The translations under genes and the position numbers were made by a program. DNA of 64,000 nucleotides from positions 1-64,000 of the forward strand of contig JAPOVL010000047.1 of NCBI GenBank assembly GCA_026708115.1, given 5' to 3'. Positions 17,091-26,848 of this stretch are shown piece by piece. Under the pieces are notes generated by a model. That model saw only the letters and a program-made list of their open reading frames with translations. It did not search any database and was not told the origin of the DNA. This DNA is from Chloroflexota bacterium (lineage in GTDB: Bacteria > Chloroflexota > Anaerolineae > Aggregatilineales > Phototrophicaceae). The stretch's first letter is position 1; each line of letters starts with the position of its first letter.

Positions 17091-18968
17091 TCAGGCATAT
17101 ATGACATGTTGGAGCAAGAATCGTTCAATCGCGCTGTAATAGGCCTCAATCGTGTCCGGCCTGCGCCATCCGTGTCCTTCGCCGTGGTACAGGTGATATT
17201 CATGTGGAATAGCGCGTCGCTTCAGCGATGCCACGATCAGATCGGATTGATCTTGCGGGACCACGACGTCGTCGGTCCCTTGGAATACGATCAGCGGATC
17301 AACGATTTGGTCGGCGTGGAAAAGTGGCGACCTTTGCCGATACAAGTCTGCAGCCTCGGGCAATTCGCCCAATAGCCAATATGTATAACGCTCTTCGAAT
17401 TTGTGCGTATCCATCAGAAGACCAAATTGATTGGAGACGCCGTAGGAACAGATGCCGGCCTTATAAAAGCCCGGGTGTTCGACTAGCGATTGCAAGACAG
17501 TGAATCCGCCGGCGCTGCCTCCCATAATGACGGTTTTGGACCGGTCGATTTGCCCAGCCTCCGTCAAATGATTGACGCCGCTGATCGAATCAATAACATC
17601 GTACAGGCCCCAATTGCCGCGATGCATGTCCATGTAGGCCTTGCCGTAGCCGGTGCTGCCACGATGATTGACCTGCAAGACCGCGTAGCCCCTGGTAGTG
17701 AAAAACTGAACGTCGCTGTAGTAGTCCGCCGTCCTTTGAGAGGTGGGACCACCGTGGACGTTGACGATCAATGGCGGCTTGCCAGCCGGCATGTCCTCGC
17801 GCATTACCGGCTCATAAAACAAGCCATGCGCGTCGGCTCCATCGTCGCCCTTCCACGAGATCCTCTGGGCCGGGGACAGCTGGCTACCGGGCAGGTTTTC
17901 GGTCTGGCTCCGGCGCTGGATCGACAAGCGAGACTCCCGATCCAAGGTAATTACGCGCGGAGGGATCGACGAGGAAGACGCAATCAGGGCGACAGAATCA
18001 CTGTCACTCGCCGTCGCCAACTGTTCCAAGTGCGTGTATTGCTCGAGGCCGGTGACCAGGCTGTCTTCGCGTGATTCCAGATGGTAAATCCGCAGCGAAA
18101 AGAATCCGCAATCATTTTCCAGGTAAAAGAGCGAGCGACTGTCGCCACACCATCCGTACATACGCAGACCTTGCGCCCAAGCCGGCGTACCATGTTCGGC
18201 TGCGGTTTCGGTCAGCTGAACTTGAGTGTGCGTCTCGAGATCGTACAAATAGATTTGTCCCCAGCCGGTCGCGTCGCTGACGTAGGAAAGGTAGCGCCCA
18301 TCTGGCGAGAATTGCGGCTGGAAAATCGCTGTATCGGGGTCACCCGCCAAGGTGACAATCTCGTCCGCATAGGGCACGCCGCCCCCGTCATCCTTCAGTC
18401 GGATCAAGCGCAATTCGCTGCCATTCCAGGGCATCTGCGGATGATTCCAGGCGATATATGCGATCTGCTTGCCGTCGGGGCGCCATACCGGCTGCATGAC
18501 AAAATCGGTGCCGTAGGCGAGCTTGCGCGGGAAGATACTGCCGTCGCTATCCACCAAGGCCAAGCCATCAATGTGCTCATAGCTATGAACATAGACCAGC
18601 CATCTGCCGTCGGCAGAGACAGCGGGGGACGCAAAACTGCCATATTCGGGCGTGATGGCGCGGGGGGGTCCTCCGGCAAGCGCTTGTTTGTAAATGCGGC
18701 CGCTGGCGACGTAATAAGCATGTCCTGCGCCAACGGTGAACGCGCCTCCGCCGTAACCCACCCGTCCGGCGACATTCAGGCTCATGTCGGTTAAGTCGCG
18801 CGGCGCATCCGTGCCCCTCTTCGCGAGCAAGACGCCAGTCTTGCCGCGGTTTTCCCACCAGAGCAAAGTATCGCCGGCGTCGTTCCATTGAACATCGCGC
18901 AAACTTATGCCGCTGGCAATCGTTTTCCCAGTGATAGGACTAGACCATGTTCCGAAGGCTTGGTTCAT
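17091..18968 (-). CDS. S9 family serine peptidase (prolyl oligopeptidase type)
   Basis: The 625-residue protein combines an N-terminal seven-bladed beta-propeller (TolB/WD40-like blades such as SPDGRYLSYVSDATG) with a C-terminal alpha/beta-hydrolase domain from about residue 385. The catalytic triad is Ser485 in GGSAGGF, Asp567 in GTDDVVVP and His599 in GEGHGW. Acylaminoacyl-peptidase or dipeptidyl-peptidase activity on short peptides is expected. There is no signal peptide, so it is probably cytoplasmic. Its stop is 50 bases from the antiporter start, and the two may be co-transcribed. Confidence 0.92.
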   Translation of the reverse strand: MNQAFGTWSSPITGKTIASGISLRDVQWNDAGDTLLWWENRGKTGVLLAKRGTDAPRDLTDMSLNVAGRVGYGGGAFTVGAGHAYYVASGRIYKQALAGGPPRAITPEYGSFASPAVSADGRWLVYVHSYEHIDGLALVDSDGSIFPRKLAYGTDFVMQPVWRPDGKQIAYIAWNHPQMPWNGSELRLIRLKDDGGGVPYADEIVTLAGDPDTAIFQPQFSPDGRYLSYVSDATGWGQIYLYDLETHTQVQLTETAAEHGTPAWAQGLRMYGWCGDSRSLFYLENDCGFFSLRIYHLESREDSLVTGLEQYTHLEQLATASDSDSVALIASSSSIPPRVITLDRESRLSIQRRSQTENLPGSQLSPAQRISWKGDDGADAHGLFYEPVMREDMPAGKPPLIVNVHGGPTSQRTADYYSDVQFFTTRGYAVLQVNHRGSTGYGKAYMDMHRGNWGLYDVIDSISGVNHLTEAGQIDRSKTVIMGGSAGGFTVLQSLVEHPGFYKAGICSYGVSNQFGLLMDTHKFEERYTYWLLGELPEAADLYRQRSPLFHADQIVDPLIVFQGTDDVVVPQDQSDLIVASLKRRAIPHEYHLYHGEGHGWRRPDTIEAYYSAIERFLLQHVIYA

Positions 18969-19367
18969 AATAGGTTCCTCGCGTCAGACTGGCGTGATAA
19001 ACGCGCATGAACGCAGCGCGCTCTAATGCAAAACGCCCACCTGCGCGGGCATTTGCGTCTAAAAGCCGCTCGGCGCGTAACCGGCGAATTTGGGCTACCG
19101 CGCTCACAGAGCCGCTCGGCGACAGCGAAAAGTCCACAGGAATGTCCCGCTCACGCAAAATCGCAAACCGTCTCGACGCTTGAGCGACGCGGTTTACGTA
19201 AACAGAACAATATGTCTGCTCGGCTACCGCAATTCGCGATTTATTCAATGAGAGTCGTAGCTTGGCTGCCATTCGCGGCAGGGCAAAAGATAATGCGCGA
19301 CGGGTCAATCGTCAAGATCGAATCGAGCGCTTGGCGATCTATCATGCCCTGCGCGACTGCGCGTCCC
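18969..19367. other. Gene-free interval with a nested family A repeat
   Basis: The 399 bases between two minus-strand genes contain no supported ORF. The centre is occupied by family A repeat A2 with partial copies on both flanks. The rest shows no recognisable element. Confidence 0.6.
19064..19250 (+). repeat. Repeat family A, copy A2 with flanking partial copies
   Basis: A complete copy (19110-19204) runs from GCCGCTCGGCGACAGCGAAAA through CCGCTCACGCAAAAT to AAACCGTCTCGACGC-TTGA-GCGACGCGGTTT and ACGTAAACAG. Before it lies a partial start (19064-19108, GCCGCTCGGCGCGTAACCGGCGAA then GGGCTACCGCGCTCAC). After it (19216-19250) comes GCTCGGCTACCGCAATTCGCGATTT. The same two flanking modules occur together in copy A4. 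Confidence 0.75.
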
Positions 19368-21125
19368 CTACGCGGAGATCGGACGGTAAGTCGTGTCAAT
19401 TGTGCTTATGTAGTTCAAGGCGAATTCGCCCAACCGGCTTTCGGGCTGGAAGTCGTCGGAAAGTATCTCGACGATCGTTCCGCTTTCTGCCCAGGCATAT
19501 AGTTGTTCTGCATTGTCATCGAGCGACATGATGCAGCCAAAAGTTGTCGGTTCATACACGCCGCCGCCGCCCAGGTAATTTCCGTTAGGCAGTTGCACAG
19601 CGCCGTGGAAGCCGTTCATCAGACCGGGCACGACTTCATAGATGCCCATAAACCAGTTCATTCTCCACTGAGCGCAATTGGTCCCCGCAACCTCGCACAG
19701 GGCGTAACTACCGCCGTAAGCGACATCGTTGTGAGTCAAGATTTGGAAAATCCCCGGATACGTAGGCGCCGTTTCGCGCCCGGAAGAAATCGCCCAACTG
19801 AAGACCATTTGATCGTATTCAAATGCGACGAGCCACTGGGACTCGATATCAACAACGATGCGTTTGTGAGGCAAGGGGTCTTCGGGTATCAAAACATCGC
19901 GGGACGGAATCTGAATTTGGTCGCCGACATTTAAAGCTCTCCAATTGACGTTGGGATTTGACTCATAGACCAGTTGATACGGCAAGCCGTTCTTGCGTCC
20001 GATCTTGTAGCCAGTGTCCGAATGTTCGACATAATACGACTTGGGTAGATGCTGGACGCGCACCACGATGTTGGGATTGTTCGTATTCAAACCATCTTGC
20101 ATCTTTTCGATTGCGACCAGGTCATCGATAAAGCGCGCCGTCAAGCCTGTTACCAAGTCCTTGTTCAGGCTCTTGATGAAAGCGCTGAATACGTTCTTGC
20201 GCACCGCCAAGCCGTTCTCGCCTGCGATCAACCATTCCGCCGCAGTCTTTTGATCCACGTGCCAGGAGATCATTTCGTGCATATAGGGATCGTAGCCATT
20301 CAGGCGAACATCGCTGGCCAGAAAAGCGTGCGCTTCTTCGATAAAGGGCGAGCTATCCATGACATCGGGCAAAAGGGAAATTGTCGGCAATTCAAAGCGC
20401 CCTTCCGCCAGCACTCGACTCGGATCCTGCAAGAGTTTTTCCATTGCCCCCGAAATATCAAGATGCCTGCCCTGCTTGCCGGGCACCGTTACCAGCTTCC
20501 CGCCCGACCATTTGAATCCCGCTTCGTAGGGCAAGATATAGATGACCTCGGTCATATCCAGCAGAACGGATTGCGCCTTGCCATAGTCGACACCCACAAC
20601 CGGCGCCACTTCGAGGCCGAATGGAATGCCGGCAAGTCCCGCAGCGCGGGCGCTGCCTGCCATAGCCGCGACATCTATGGACAAGCCCAACTGATTGGGC
20701 GTTGTTTGCCTGATAAGTTCCCCATCCACGGTAAAGTTGATGTAGATTTCTCCGTCCCATTTGGCTTGAATGGCGGCCTCAGCTTCGGCAGGCGTCAAGT
20801 CCCCAACGGGCACACCAAGAGCAAAAACGTTTGGGAAGATGCGATCGGTAAACACGTAACTCCCCACGAAAAATATCAGAATGGCTAGCACCACAACGCC
20901 CGTCAACTTGGCGACAGGTTGCCTGCTGGAAAACATCCAGATAAGTCCGCGATGGAACAGTGTCGTATTCTTTGTTTTGCCGAAGCTCAACCTCTCGGAC
21001 GCGAAGCGCATGAGCGTCCCCTGGCCGGAGTCAATCGCTGCCTGCCGGCGCCGCTGCCTCGCCAAATGTCGTTCACGCGCTCGGTTTTCGCCCCGCCATT
21101 TTGCTTTGCGGTCCAGGTCATCCAT
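19368..21125 (-). CDS. Membrane-anchored L,D-transpeptidase (YkuD) with LysM
   Basis: The protein (585 residues from the ATG at 21125; a GTG at 21143 would add six) has a basic cytosolic N-terminus, one transmembrane helix (about 70-92), a peptidoglycan-binding-4-like region, a LysM-like segment (YYVEHSDTGYKIGRKNG to GDQIQIPSR), and a C-terminal YkuD domain. The catalytic motif is HGAVQLP followed by TTFGCIMSL, with the nucleophile Cys531. It should form 3-3 cross-links in the cell wall or attach surface proteins, acting outside the membrane. It is transcribed divergently from the Hsp20-Lon operon. Confidence 0.9.
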   Translation of the reverse strand: MDDLDRKAKWRGENRARERHLARQRRRQAAIDSGQGTLMRFASERLSFGKTKNTTLFHRGLIWMFSSRQPVAKLTGVVVLAILIFFVGSYVFTDRIFPNVFALGVPVGDLTPAEAEAAIQAKWDGEIYINFTVDGELIRQTTPNQLGLSIDVAAMAGSARAAGLAGIPFGLEVAPVVGVDYGKAQSVLLDMTEVIYILPYEAGFKWSGGKLVTVPGKQGRHLDISGAMEKLLQDPSRVLAEGRFELPTISLLPDVMDSSPFIEEAHAFLASDVRLNGYDPYMHEMISWHVDQKTAAEWLIAGENGLAVRKNVFSAFIKSLNKDLVTGLTARFIDDLVAIEKMQDGLNTNNPNIVVRVQHLPKSYYVEHSDTGYKIGRKNGLPYQLVYESNPNVNWRALNVGDQIQIPSRDVLIPEDPLPHKRIVVDIESQWLVAFEYDQMVFSWAISSGRETAPTYPGIFQILTHNDVAYGGSYALCEVAGTNCAQWRMNWFMGIYEVVPGLMNGFHGAVQLPNGNYLGGGGVYEPTTFGCIMSLDDNAEQLYAWAESGTIVEILSDDFQPESRLGEFALNYISTIDTTYRPISA

Positions 21126-21286
21126 GTGATCAAGCACCCACACTTGTATGATTCAGGCTTGACTCTATTTTAGTCCAAGTGACGAAAGCGGCATAAGAAA
21201 ATGACAGATAAATCATATGATTCCAAGGCAGATCCGCGACCGGAATAGCAAGTCGAGCGATTCGAAATCTAAGAAATACATCAAAA

Positions 21287-21315
21287 TTTTCATGTAAAGC
21301 GAACTCTGATACTAT
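21287..21315 (+). promoter_or_regulatory. Possible promoter of the Hsp20-Lon operon
   Basis: TTTTCA (21287-21292) and TACTAT (21310-21315) are separated by 17 bases and lie about 65 bases before the Hsp20 start. No CIRCE or other heat-shock operator is visible nearby. Confidence 0.35.
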
Positions 21316-21378
21316 TTTTACGATCCCCAAGGTACATTAAACTGAGGTTATTCAGTTGCATGGGACTGTCCGAACAGG

Positions 21379-21759
21379 ATGCGAGTTTCCGACAATATGC
21401 TTGCAAAAGTAGACAAAGGAAAATTCAGGCCCCCGAGCGACGTAATAACGACAGAATCTGGGTTTATCGTGCGGGTAGAGATAGCAGCTATGAAGGCGAG
21501 GGATTTCAAAGTTTCATTGTTGAATAGCAAGCTAGTCATAAGCGGCACCAGACAATTGCCCGAAGTGAAAATGAGCCGGTCCTTTCACCAGGTTGAGATA
21601 GAAACAGGCGAGTTTCGCGTAGAATTCGCGCTGCCCAGCGCGGTCGATGCGGAGAAAGTCACGGCGGTGTATCAGAACGGCATTATGCAAGTCGAGCTAC
21701 CCTATTTGCCACGGCGATCGGTGCAGGTGGTATCTAAAGACGTAAAAGCAAAGGATTGA
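21379..21759 (+). CDS. Hsp20/alpha-crystallin family small heat-shock protein
   Basis: The 126-residue protein is an alpha-crystallin domain: a strand set from about residue 22, VSLLNSKLVISGTRQLPE, FRVEFALPSAVDAEKVTAVYQNGIMQVELPY, the last part being the classic A-x-x-x-NG-[VI]-L-like motif. It lacks a long N-terminal arm. Small Hsps bind unfolding proteins. The next gene, lon, starts 5 bases after its stop, so a holdase and an ATP-dependent protease are made from one transcript. Confidence 0.88.
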   Translation: MRVSDNMLAKVDKGKFRPPSDVITTESGFIVRVEIAAMKARDFKVSLLNSKLVISGTRQLPEVKMSRSFHQVEIETGEFRVEFALPSAVDAEKVTAVYQNGIMQVELPYLPRRSVQVVSKDVKAKD

Positions 21760-21764
21760 CGCGG

Positions 21765-24269
21765 ATGGCGTTTCGGAACTACAGGCTGAGTGATGTCGAT
21801 CCTCCCCAAACGAAGATCGACATTCGACTCGAAGACGAATTGCAAGATGAAGGTATGGCAGTTGATTTGCCGGAAGAACTGCCGATTTTGCCCTTGCGCG
21901 GCATGGTGGTCTATCCGCAGACTGCGATACCCTTGACAGTCGGGCAAGAGCGCAGCATTCAATTGGTCGATGATGTGGTGGCGGGAACGCGCATGGTCGG
22001 GCTGGTGGCTTCAAAAGATCCTAGCCTGGGAACACCGGGACCGGATCAAGTGCAGAGGGTCGGCACTCTGGCGACTATCCACCGACTTTTCCGCACGCCC
22101 GATGGCACAATACGGCTCTTAATACAAGGTTTGCAGCGGATTAAGATCGACGAATTCGTCAGCACGACGCCTTATCTCAAGGCCCGCGTCACGCGCATAC
22201 CCGAGGACGAGGTTGTCTTCGCCGACGACATTGAGATGGAAGCGCTGGTGCGCAGCATCGTCGACCGGTTTTCGTCCTTGGCTGAACTCGTGCCAAGCAT
22301 CCCGCAGGAACTTGTCAGCAACGCGCTCAATGTAGAAGATCCTCTACAGTTGGTTTACTCGATCGCGACCTATGTACGGATTGACGCTGACGATGCCCAG
22401 TTGCTGCTGGAAATGAATAACGTAGGTGACAAGATCCGACATCTGTTGCAACTGTTGACAAAAGAATACGAGGTCCTGTCGCTTGGCCGCAAGATCCAGG
22501 AAGACGCGCAGCAGGAAATGGAAAAATCGCAGCGAGACTATTACCTGCGCGAACAGATGAAAGCGATACGACGCGAGCTGGAAGAGGATGATGATCAGCA
22601 GGAAATTGAGAAGTTCCGGCAGTTGATTGAAGACGCAAACATGCCGGAAGAGGCGCAGACAGAAGCCGAACGTGAACTAAACCGACTGTCAAAACTGTCC
22701 GTTTCGGCGGCGGAGTATGGCGTAATCCGCACCTATCTCGATTGGATATGCAGCATGCCCTGGGACAAGCGTACAGAGGACAAGCTGGACATTGCGCATG
22801 CCAGGGAGGTGTTGGACGAAGATCATTATGGTTTGACCGATGTCAAAGAACGCATTCTCGAGTTTCTGGCGGTACGGAAACTGCGGGCCGAACGCGAAAA
22901 TGAGTTCGAAGATCGCGATCGCTTCGATCCAGTTCGACGCGACCGTTCCGGCGCCATATTGCTGTTCGTCGGTCCGCCCGGCGTTGGCAAGACGTCGCTT
23001 GGCGCGTCGATCGCGCGCTCCATGGGCCGCAAGTTCATTCGCATGAGCTTGGGCGGCATCCGCGACGAATCGGAGATTCGTGGATTCCGCCGCACGTATA
23101 TCGGCGCCATGCCCGGGCGCATCATTCAAACCATCCGGCGCGCCAAATCCCGCAATCCCTTGATTATGCTGGACGAAATCGACAAGTTGGGCCGGGACTT
23201 CCGCGGGGACCCGGCTTCGGCCTTGCTCGAAGTGTTGGACCCCGAACAGAATGCCGAATTCCGCGATCACTATCTCGACGTTGCCTTCGACTTGAGCGAC
23301 GTGATGTTCATCACGACAGCAAACTCGCTTGACACGATACCCGGTCCCTTGCGCGATCGCATGGAGGTCATTCAGCTAAGTGGCTACACCGAGCTGGAAA
23401 AACGCGCCATCGCCTCGCAATATCTGGTGCCGAGGCAGAGACGCGAGAATGGTTTGCACGCCAGTGAACTGGATTTCACGGAGGAAGCGCTGCTACAGAT
23501 CATCCGCGATTACACGCGCGAAGCCGGCGTACGGCAGCTGGAGCGGGAAATCGGCAAGGCGGCGCGCAAAGTTGTGACGCAAATCGCGGAGCAGGAAACG
23601 GAATCCCTTGTGGTGGACGGAGAAGCCCTAAAAGACCTGCTGGGAAAGCCACGCTATGGACATCGCAGTGAAATGCAAGACCGGACCGATGTGCCAGGTG
23701 TGGCTACCGGGCTTGCCTGGACGCCGATCGGCGGCGATGTGCTTTTCATTGAAGCGACTAAAATGAAGGGTGGCAAGGGCTTCCAGTACACGGGCCAATT
23801 GGGCGATATCATGCAAGAAAGCGCAAAAATCGCTTATAGCTTTACCCGTTCCAGGGCGGCGGACCTGCAAGTAGATCCCACGTTTTACGACGAATACGAT
23901 ATCCACCTGCATGTTCCCTCGGGAGCGGTGCCCAAAGACGGGCCGAGCGCAGGCGTAACCATGGCTACAGCGCTAGCGTCTCTCTTGACCGGACGCACAG
24001 CCAAGAGCAATATCGCCATGACTGGCGAATTGACTCTGAGCGGTCAGATATTGCCTGTGGGCGGGATCAAAGACAAGGTGCTGGCCGCGCATCGGCTGGG
24101 CGCGGATACCATCATCTTGCCCAGCAAAAACGAGAATGACCTCGACGAAGTACCGGAAGATGTCCGTGGCGAGCTGACGTTTGTACTGGTCGAGCACCTC
24201 GATGAGGTGCTGCCTGTAGCGCTGGACGAGTACCAGTATTTGAGTCAAGACGGGCAAATGCCGCAGTAG
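21765..24269 (+). CDS. lon: ATP-dependent endopeptidase La (Lon)
   Basis: The 834-residue protein has the full LonA layout: an N-terminal LAN domain (about 35-235), coiled coil, an AAA+ module with Walker A GPPGVGKTS (about 403-411) and Walker B IMLDEIDKLG, and a C-terminal protease domain with Ser728 in KDGPSAGV and Lys771 in GGIKDKVLAAHR. It degrades misfolded and regulatory proteins in the cytoplasm. I chose the ATG at 21765 because AAAGGA lies 9 bases upstream; a TTG 9 bases earlier would overlap the Hsp20 stop. Confidence 0.97.
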   Translation: MAFRNYRLSDVDPPQTKIDIRLEDELQDEGMAVDLPEELPILPLRGMVVYPQTAIPLTVGQERSIQLVDDVVAGTRMVGLVASKDPSLGTPGPDQVQRVGTLATIHRLFRTPDGTIRLLIQGLQRIKIDEFVSTTPYLKARVTRIPEDEVVFADDIEMEALVRSIVDRFSSLAELVPSIPQELVSNALNVEDPLQLVYSIATYVRIDADDAQLLLEMNNVGDKIRHLLQLLTKEYEVLSLGRKIQEDAQQEMEKSQRDYYLREQMKAIRRELEEDDDQQEIEKFRQLIEDANMPEEAQTEAERELNRLSKLSVSAAEYGVIRTYLDWICSMPWDKRTEDKLDIAHAREVLDEDHYGLTDVKERILEFLAVRKLRAERENEFEDRDRFDPVRRDRSGAILLFVGPPGVGKTSLGASIARSMGRKFIRMSLGGIRDESEIRGFRRTYIGAMPGRIIQTIRRAKSRNPLIMLDEIDKLGRDFRGDPASALLEVLDPEQNAEFRDHYLDVAFDLSDVMFITTANSLDTIPGPLRDRMEVIQLSGYTELEKRAIASQYLVPRQRRENGLHASELDFTEEALLQIIRDYTREAGVRQLEREIGKAARKVVTQIAEQETESLVVDGEALKDLLGKPRYGHRSEMQDRTDVPGVATGLAWTPIGGDVLFIEATKMKGGKGFQYTGQLGDIMQESAKIAYSFTRSRAADLQVDPTFYDEYDIHLHVPSGAVPKDGPSAGVTMATALASLLTGRTAKSNIAMTGELTLSGQILPVGGIKDKVLAAHRLGADTIILPSKNENDLDEVPEDVRGELTFVLVEHLDEVLPVALDEYQYLSQDGQMPQ

Positions 24270-24388
24270 GTTCTGGCAGGCCGTTTTGCGCCGCCAAGCC
24301 GGCAAGTCTTGACAGACCATGTTGAACGCAACGCCTGTGTGTTGTCATCTTCTGGCGAAGTTGCGGGAAACTTGAAGGCAAGCAACTT

Positions 24389-24397
24389 GGGGGGGGG
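24389..24397 (+). repeat. G9 homopolymer tract before a start codon
   Basis: Nine consecutive G residues end 11 bases before the ATG of the alpha/beta hydrolase. The tract covers the normal ribosome-binding position and could itself serve as a purine-rich Shine-Dalgarno sequence. Confidence 0.6.
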
Positions 24398-24408
24398 TAT
24401 CGCGCCTC

Positions 24409-25179
24409 ATGCCGTTAATCGAGATTGACACAGGCGCCGTCTTACACTACGAGGACATTGACCCAACGGGCAGCCAGACGCCGGTTATTCTGATTCACGG
24501 CATGTTGGGCACGGCGCGCTCTCATCTAGGCCATGCGATCGATTGGCTGGCCGCGCAGGGTTTCCGCGCCATCGGTTTGACGCTGCGCGGGTACGGGGAT
24601 TCGCTGCCCAAGCCGCGAGACTTCCCGCTAAACTTTTACCAGCGCGACTGCGATGATTTGCTGGCTTTTATGGATGCCATTGGTCTTCCTAAAGCGCATC
24701 TGCTCGGCTACTCCGATGGCGGCGAGGTGGTCTTAATCGCTGCTGGCAAAGCGCCGGCCCGCGTTGCGTCTTGTATCGCCATCGGCGCGATAGGCAACTT
24801 CGGACCGGAGTTGCGAAGCGTCTTTCAACGCAGCTATCCGGGAGATTGGATTACTGAAGAAGACAAGCGCGTACACGGCTTCTCTGACGCAGCGAAGTTC
24901 ACCGGCGCATGGGTGCGGGCGATGACAGGCATGATTGACGCGGGTGGCGACGTTAGCCTGAGCCTCGCAAGCAACATCACTTGTCCCCTGATTATCATGT
25001 TAGGTGAATCGGACAAGCTGAATCCCTTGTATTGTGGCCAGCGATTTGTAGACCGGGTCAGGCGCGGGCGTTTGGAAGTGTTCCCTTGCGGCCACGCCGT
25101 GCAAGACCAAGCGCGCGAACAGTTCTATGAATTGACTTTACAACATTTGCTGGACGCTTCCAGCGGTCAAGCTAGCTAG
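24409..25179 (+). CDS. Alpha/beta hydrolase
   Basis: The 256-residue protein has the alpha/beta-hydrolase core: an oxyanion region VILIHGMLGTARSH, nucleophile elbow GYSDGG with Ser102, acid LGESDKLNP, and a late FPCGHAVQDQ histidine. It lacks a signal peptide. It resembles small esterases or cofactor-free lipases; the substrate is not predictable. It lies between lon and a GH13 gene on the same strand. Confidence 0.88.
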   Translation: MPLIEIDTGAVLHYEDIDPTGSQTPVILIHGMLGTARSHLGHAIDWLAAQGFRAIGLTLRGYGDSLPKPRDFPLNFYQRDCDDLLAFMDAIGLPKAHLLGYSDGGEVVLIAAGKAPARVASCIAIGAIGNFGPELRSVFQRSYPGDWITEEDKRVHGFSDAAKFTGAWVRAMTGMIDAGGDVSLSLASNITCPLIIMLGESDKLNPLYCGQRFVDRVRRGRLEVFPCGHAVQDQAREQFYELTLQHLLDASSGQAS

Positions 25180-25260
25180 CCGGTCGATCGCGCTTTGGAA
25201 TACAAAGGTTTGCGTGCTAAACTGAGTCCGCCTTTACAGCGAAGAGCACACGCGACGCCT

Positions 25261-26775
25261 ATGTCACTGCGGCAGGATATTTTCCCAGATGTGGCCACTT
25301 GGAAAGCCAATCCCATCGTCTACGAAATCAACACTTGGGTCTGGCTGCGCGACTTAAGCGGCAAATACGGTTACGAAATCAATCTCTTGAATGTGCCGAA
25401 GTCGGAGCTAGACGCCCTGGCTACCTGGGGTTTTGATGCCGTTTGGCTCATGGGCGTATGGCGTCGTGGTCAAGCAACACGGCTAAGCGCATTGAACTAT
25501 TTGCATGAATATCAGCTCGCTTTGCCAGATGTTACGCAAGCGGATGTCCCCGGCTCCGCCTACGCGATCCATGACTTTCAAGTGGAAGAGCAGATAGGCG
25601 GGCGTCATGGGCTTGCGGCCTTTCGGGGGCGCTTGGCAGCACAGGGCATCAAGCTGGTTCTCGACTATGTTCCCAACCACGTTGCTACTGACCATAGTTG
25701 GATCAACAACCATCCCGAGTTTTTTCTGCAGGGCGCGGCTACTGAGCTAGCGTCTCGTAGCGAGGATTTCTTCCATGCAAAGACGGTAGACGGCGACAAA
25801 GTGATCGCTCGCGGCCGAGACCCGTACTTTCCCTCGTGGATAGACACCGCACAGCTGAATGCATTCCATCCGGGCCTACGTCAGGCGGCCATCGACACGC
25901 TCATCGATATCGGCAATCAGTGCGACGGCGTGCGTTGCGACATGGCGATGCTAATGATGAACAGCGTCTTCTCGGAGACTTGGGGCGCACGCGCAGGATC
26001 AGCGCCCACTCGTGAATACTGGACTGAGATCATCCCCGCAGTTCGCAGCGTGCACCCCCAGATGCTCTTTATGGCCGAAGTTTACTGGGACCTAGAAGAG
26101 GAAATGCAAAGGCAAGGTTTTGATTACACCTACGACAAGCGTTTATATGATCGCGTGATCGACAATGAAATCCCCGCCATTCGAGCGCATCTGAGCGCGG
26201 ACCCCGCCTATCAACGGTCACATATTCGCTTCATTGAGAACCACGATGAAGAGCGAGCCCTATCTGTCTTGGGAAGCGACCGTCAACGCGTTGCCGCGAC
26301 GCTGATCTGCACCTTGCCGGGAGCTGTACTTCTGCATGAGGGTCAATTGACAGGGCGCAGCGTGAAGCTGCCGGTGCAAATCAACCGCCGGCCTGCGCAG
26401 CCGGAAGACCCGTTGTTGGAAGGGTTCTACCGCAAGCTGCTGAGTGAGACGCGTCACTCGCTCTACCGCTTGGGTCATTGGCAGCTGGTCGAAACCTGCC
26501 CGGCGCAAGGAGGCGATCAGGCATGCGACAGCCTGATCGCATATACATGGGAATATGAAGTTGAACGGCGGCTGATCGCAATCAACCTCGCCGATACCTG
26601 GTCCCGCAGTCGCTTGGATCTGTCCCATTGGGCGCTGCCTGTTGGCTGTAGTTTGCAACTCTACGATGTGCTCAGCGAAAGCCATAGCGAAAAACCGATT
26701 GATGATAAGCTTGGCTGTTCTGTTTTTCTGGAGATCGCGCCACAAAGCGCGCATATATTTCGCATCGTTGTCTAG
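25261..26775 (+). CDS. GH13 alpha-amylase family protein, cytoplasmic
   Basis: The 504-residue protein is a GH13 enzyme without a signal peptide. Motifs are LDYVPNHVA, GVRCDMAM with nucleophile Asp227, FMAEVYWD with Glu273, and FIENHDEERAL with Asp329. N-terminal YEINTWVWLRDLSG and a C-terminal beta domain are typical of glycosidases acting on maltodextrins or related sugars inside the cell. I prefer the ATG at 25261 (MSLRQDIF) over a TTG 66 bases earlier. The exact specificity (amylase, phosphorylase-like or transglycosidase) is uncertain. Confidence 0.87.
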   Translation: MSLRQDIFPDVATWKANPIVYEINTWVWLRDLSGKYGYEINLLNVPKSELDALATWGFDAVWLMGVWRRGQATRLSALNYLHEYQLALPDVTQADVPGSAYAIHDFQVEEQIGGRHGLAAFRGRLAAQGIKLVLDYVPNHVATDHSWINNHPEFFLQGAATELASRSEDFFHAKTVDGDKVIARGRDPYFPSWIDTAQLNAFHPGLRQAAIDTLIDIGNQCDGVRCDMAMLMMNSVFSETWGARAGSAPTREYWTEIIPAVRSVHPQMLFMAEVYWDLEEEMQRQGFDYTYDKRLYDRVIDNEIPAIRAHLSADPAYQRSHIRFIENHDEERALSVLGSDRQRVAATLICTLPGAVLLHEGQLTGRSVKLPVQINRRPAQPEDPLLEGFYRKLLSETRHSLYRLGHWQLVETCPAQGGDQACDSLIAYTWEYEVERRLIAINLADTWSRSRLDLSHWALPVGCSLQLYDVLSESHSEKPIDDKLGCSVFLEIAPQSAHIFRIVV

Positions 26776-26848
26776 AAGAGCGGTCGCACCCGCGCGGCGA
26801 ACGAACACGATCATCCAGCTTGCCTAAGGGAACCGCCGAGGCCTAGCA

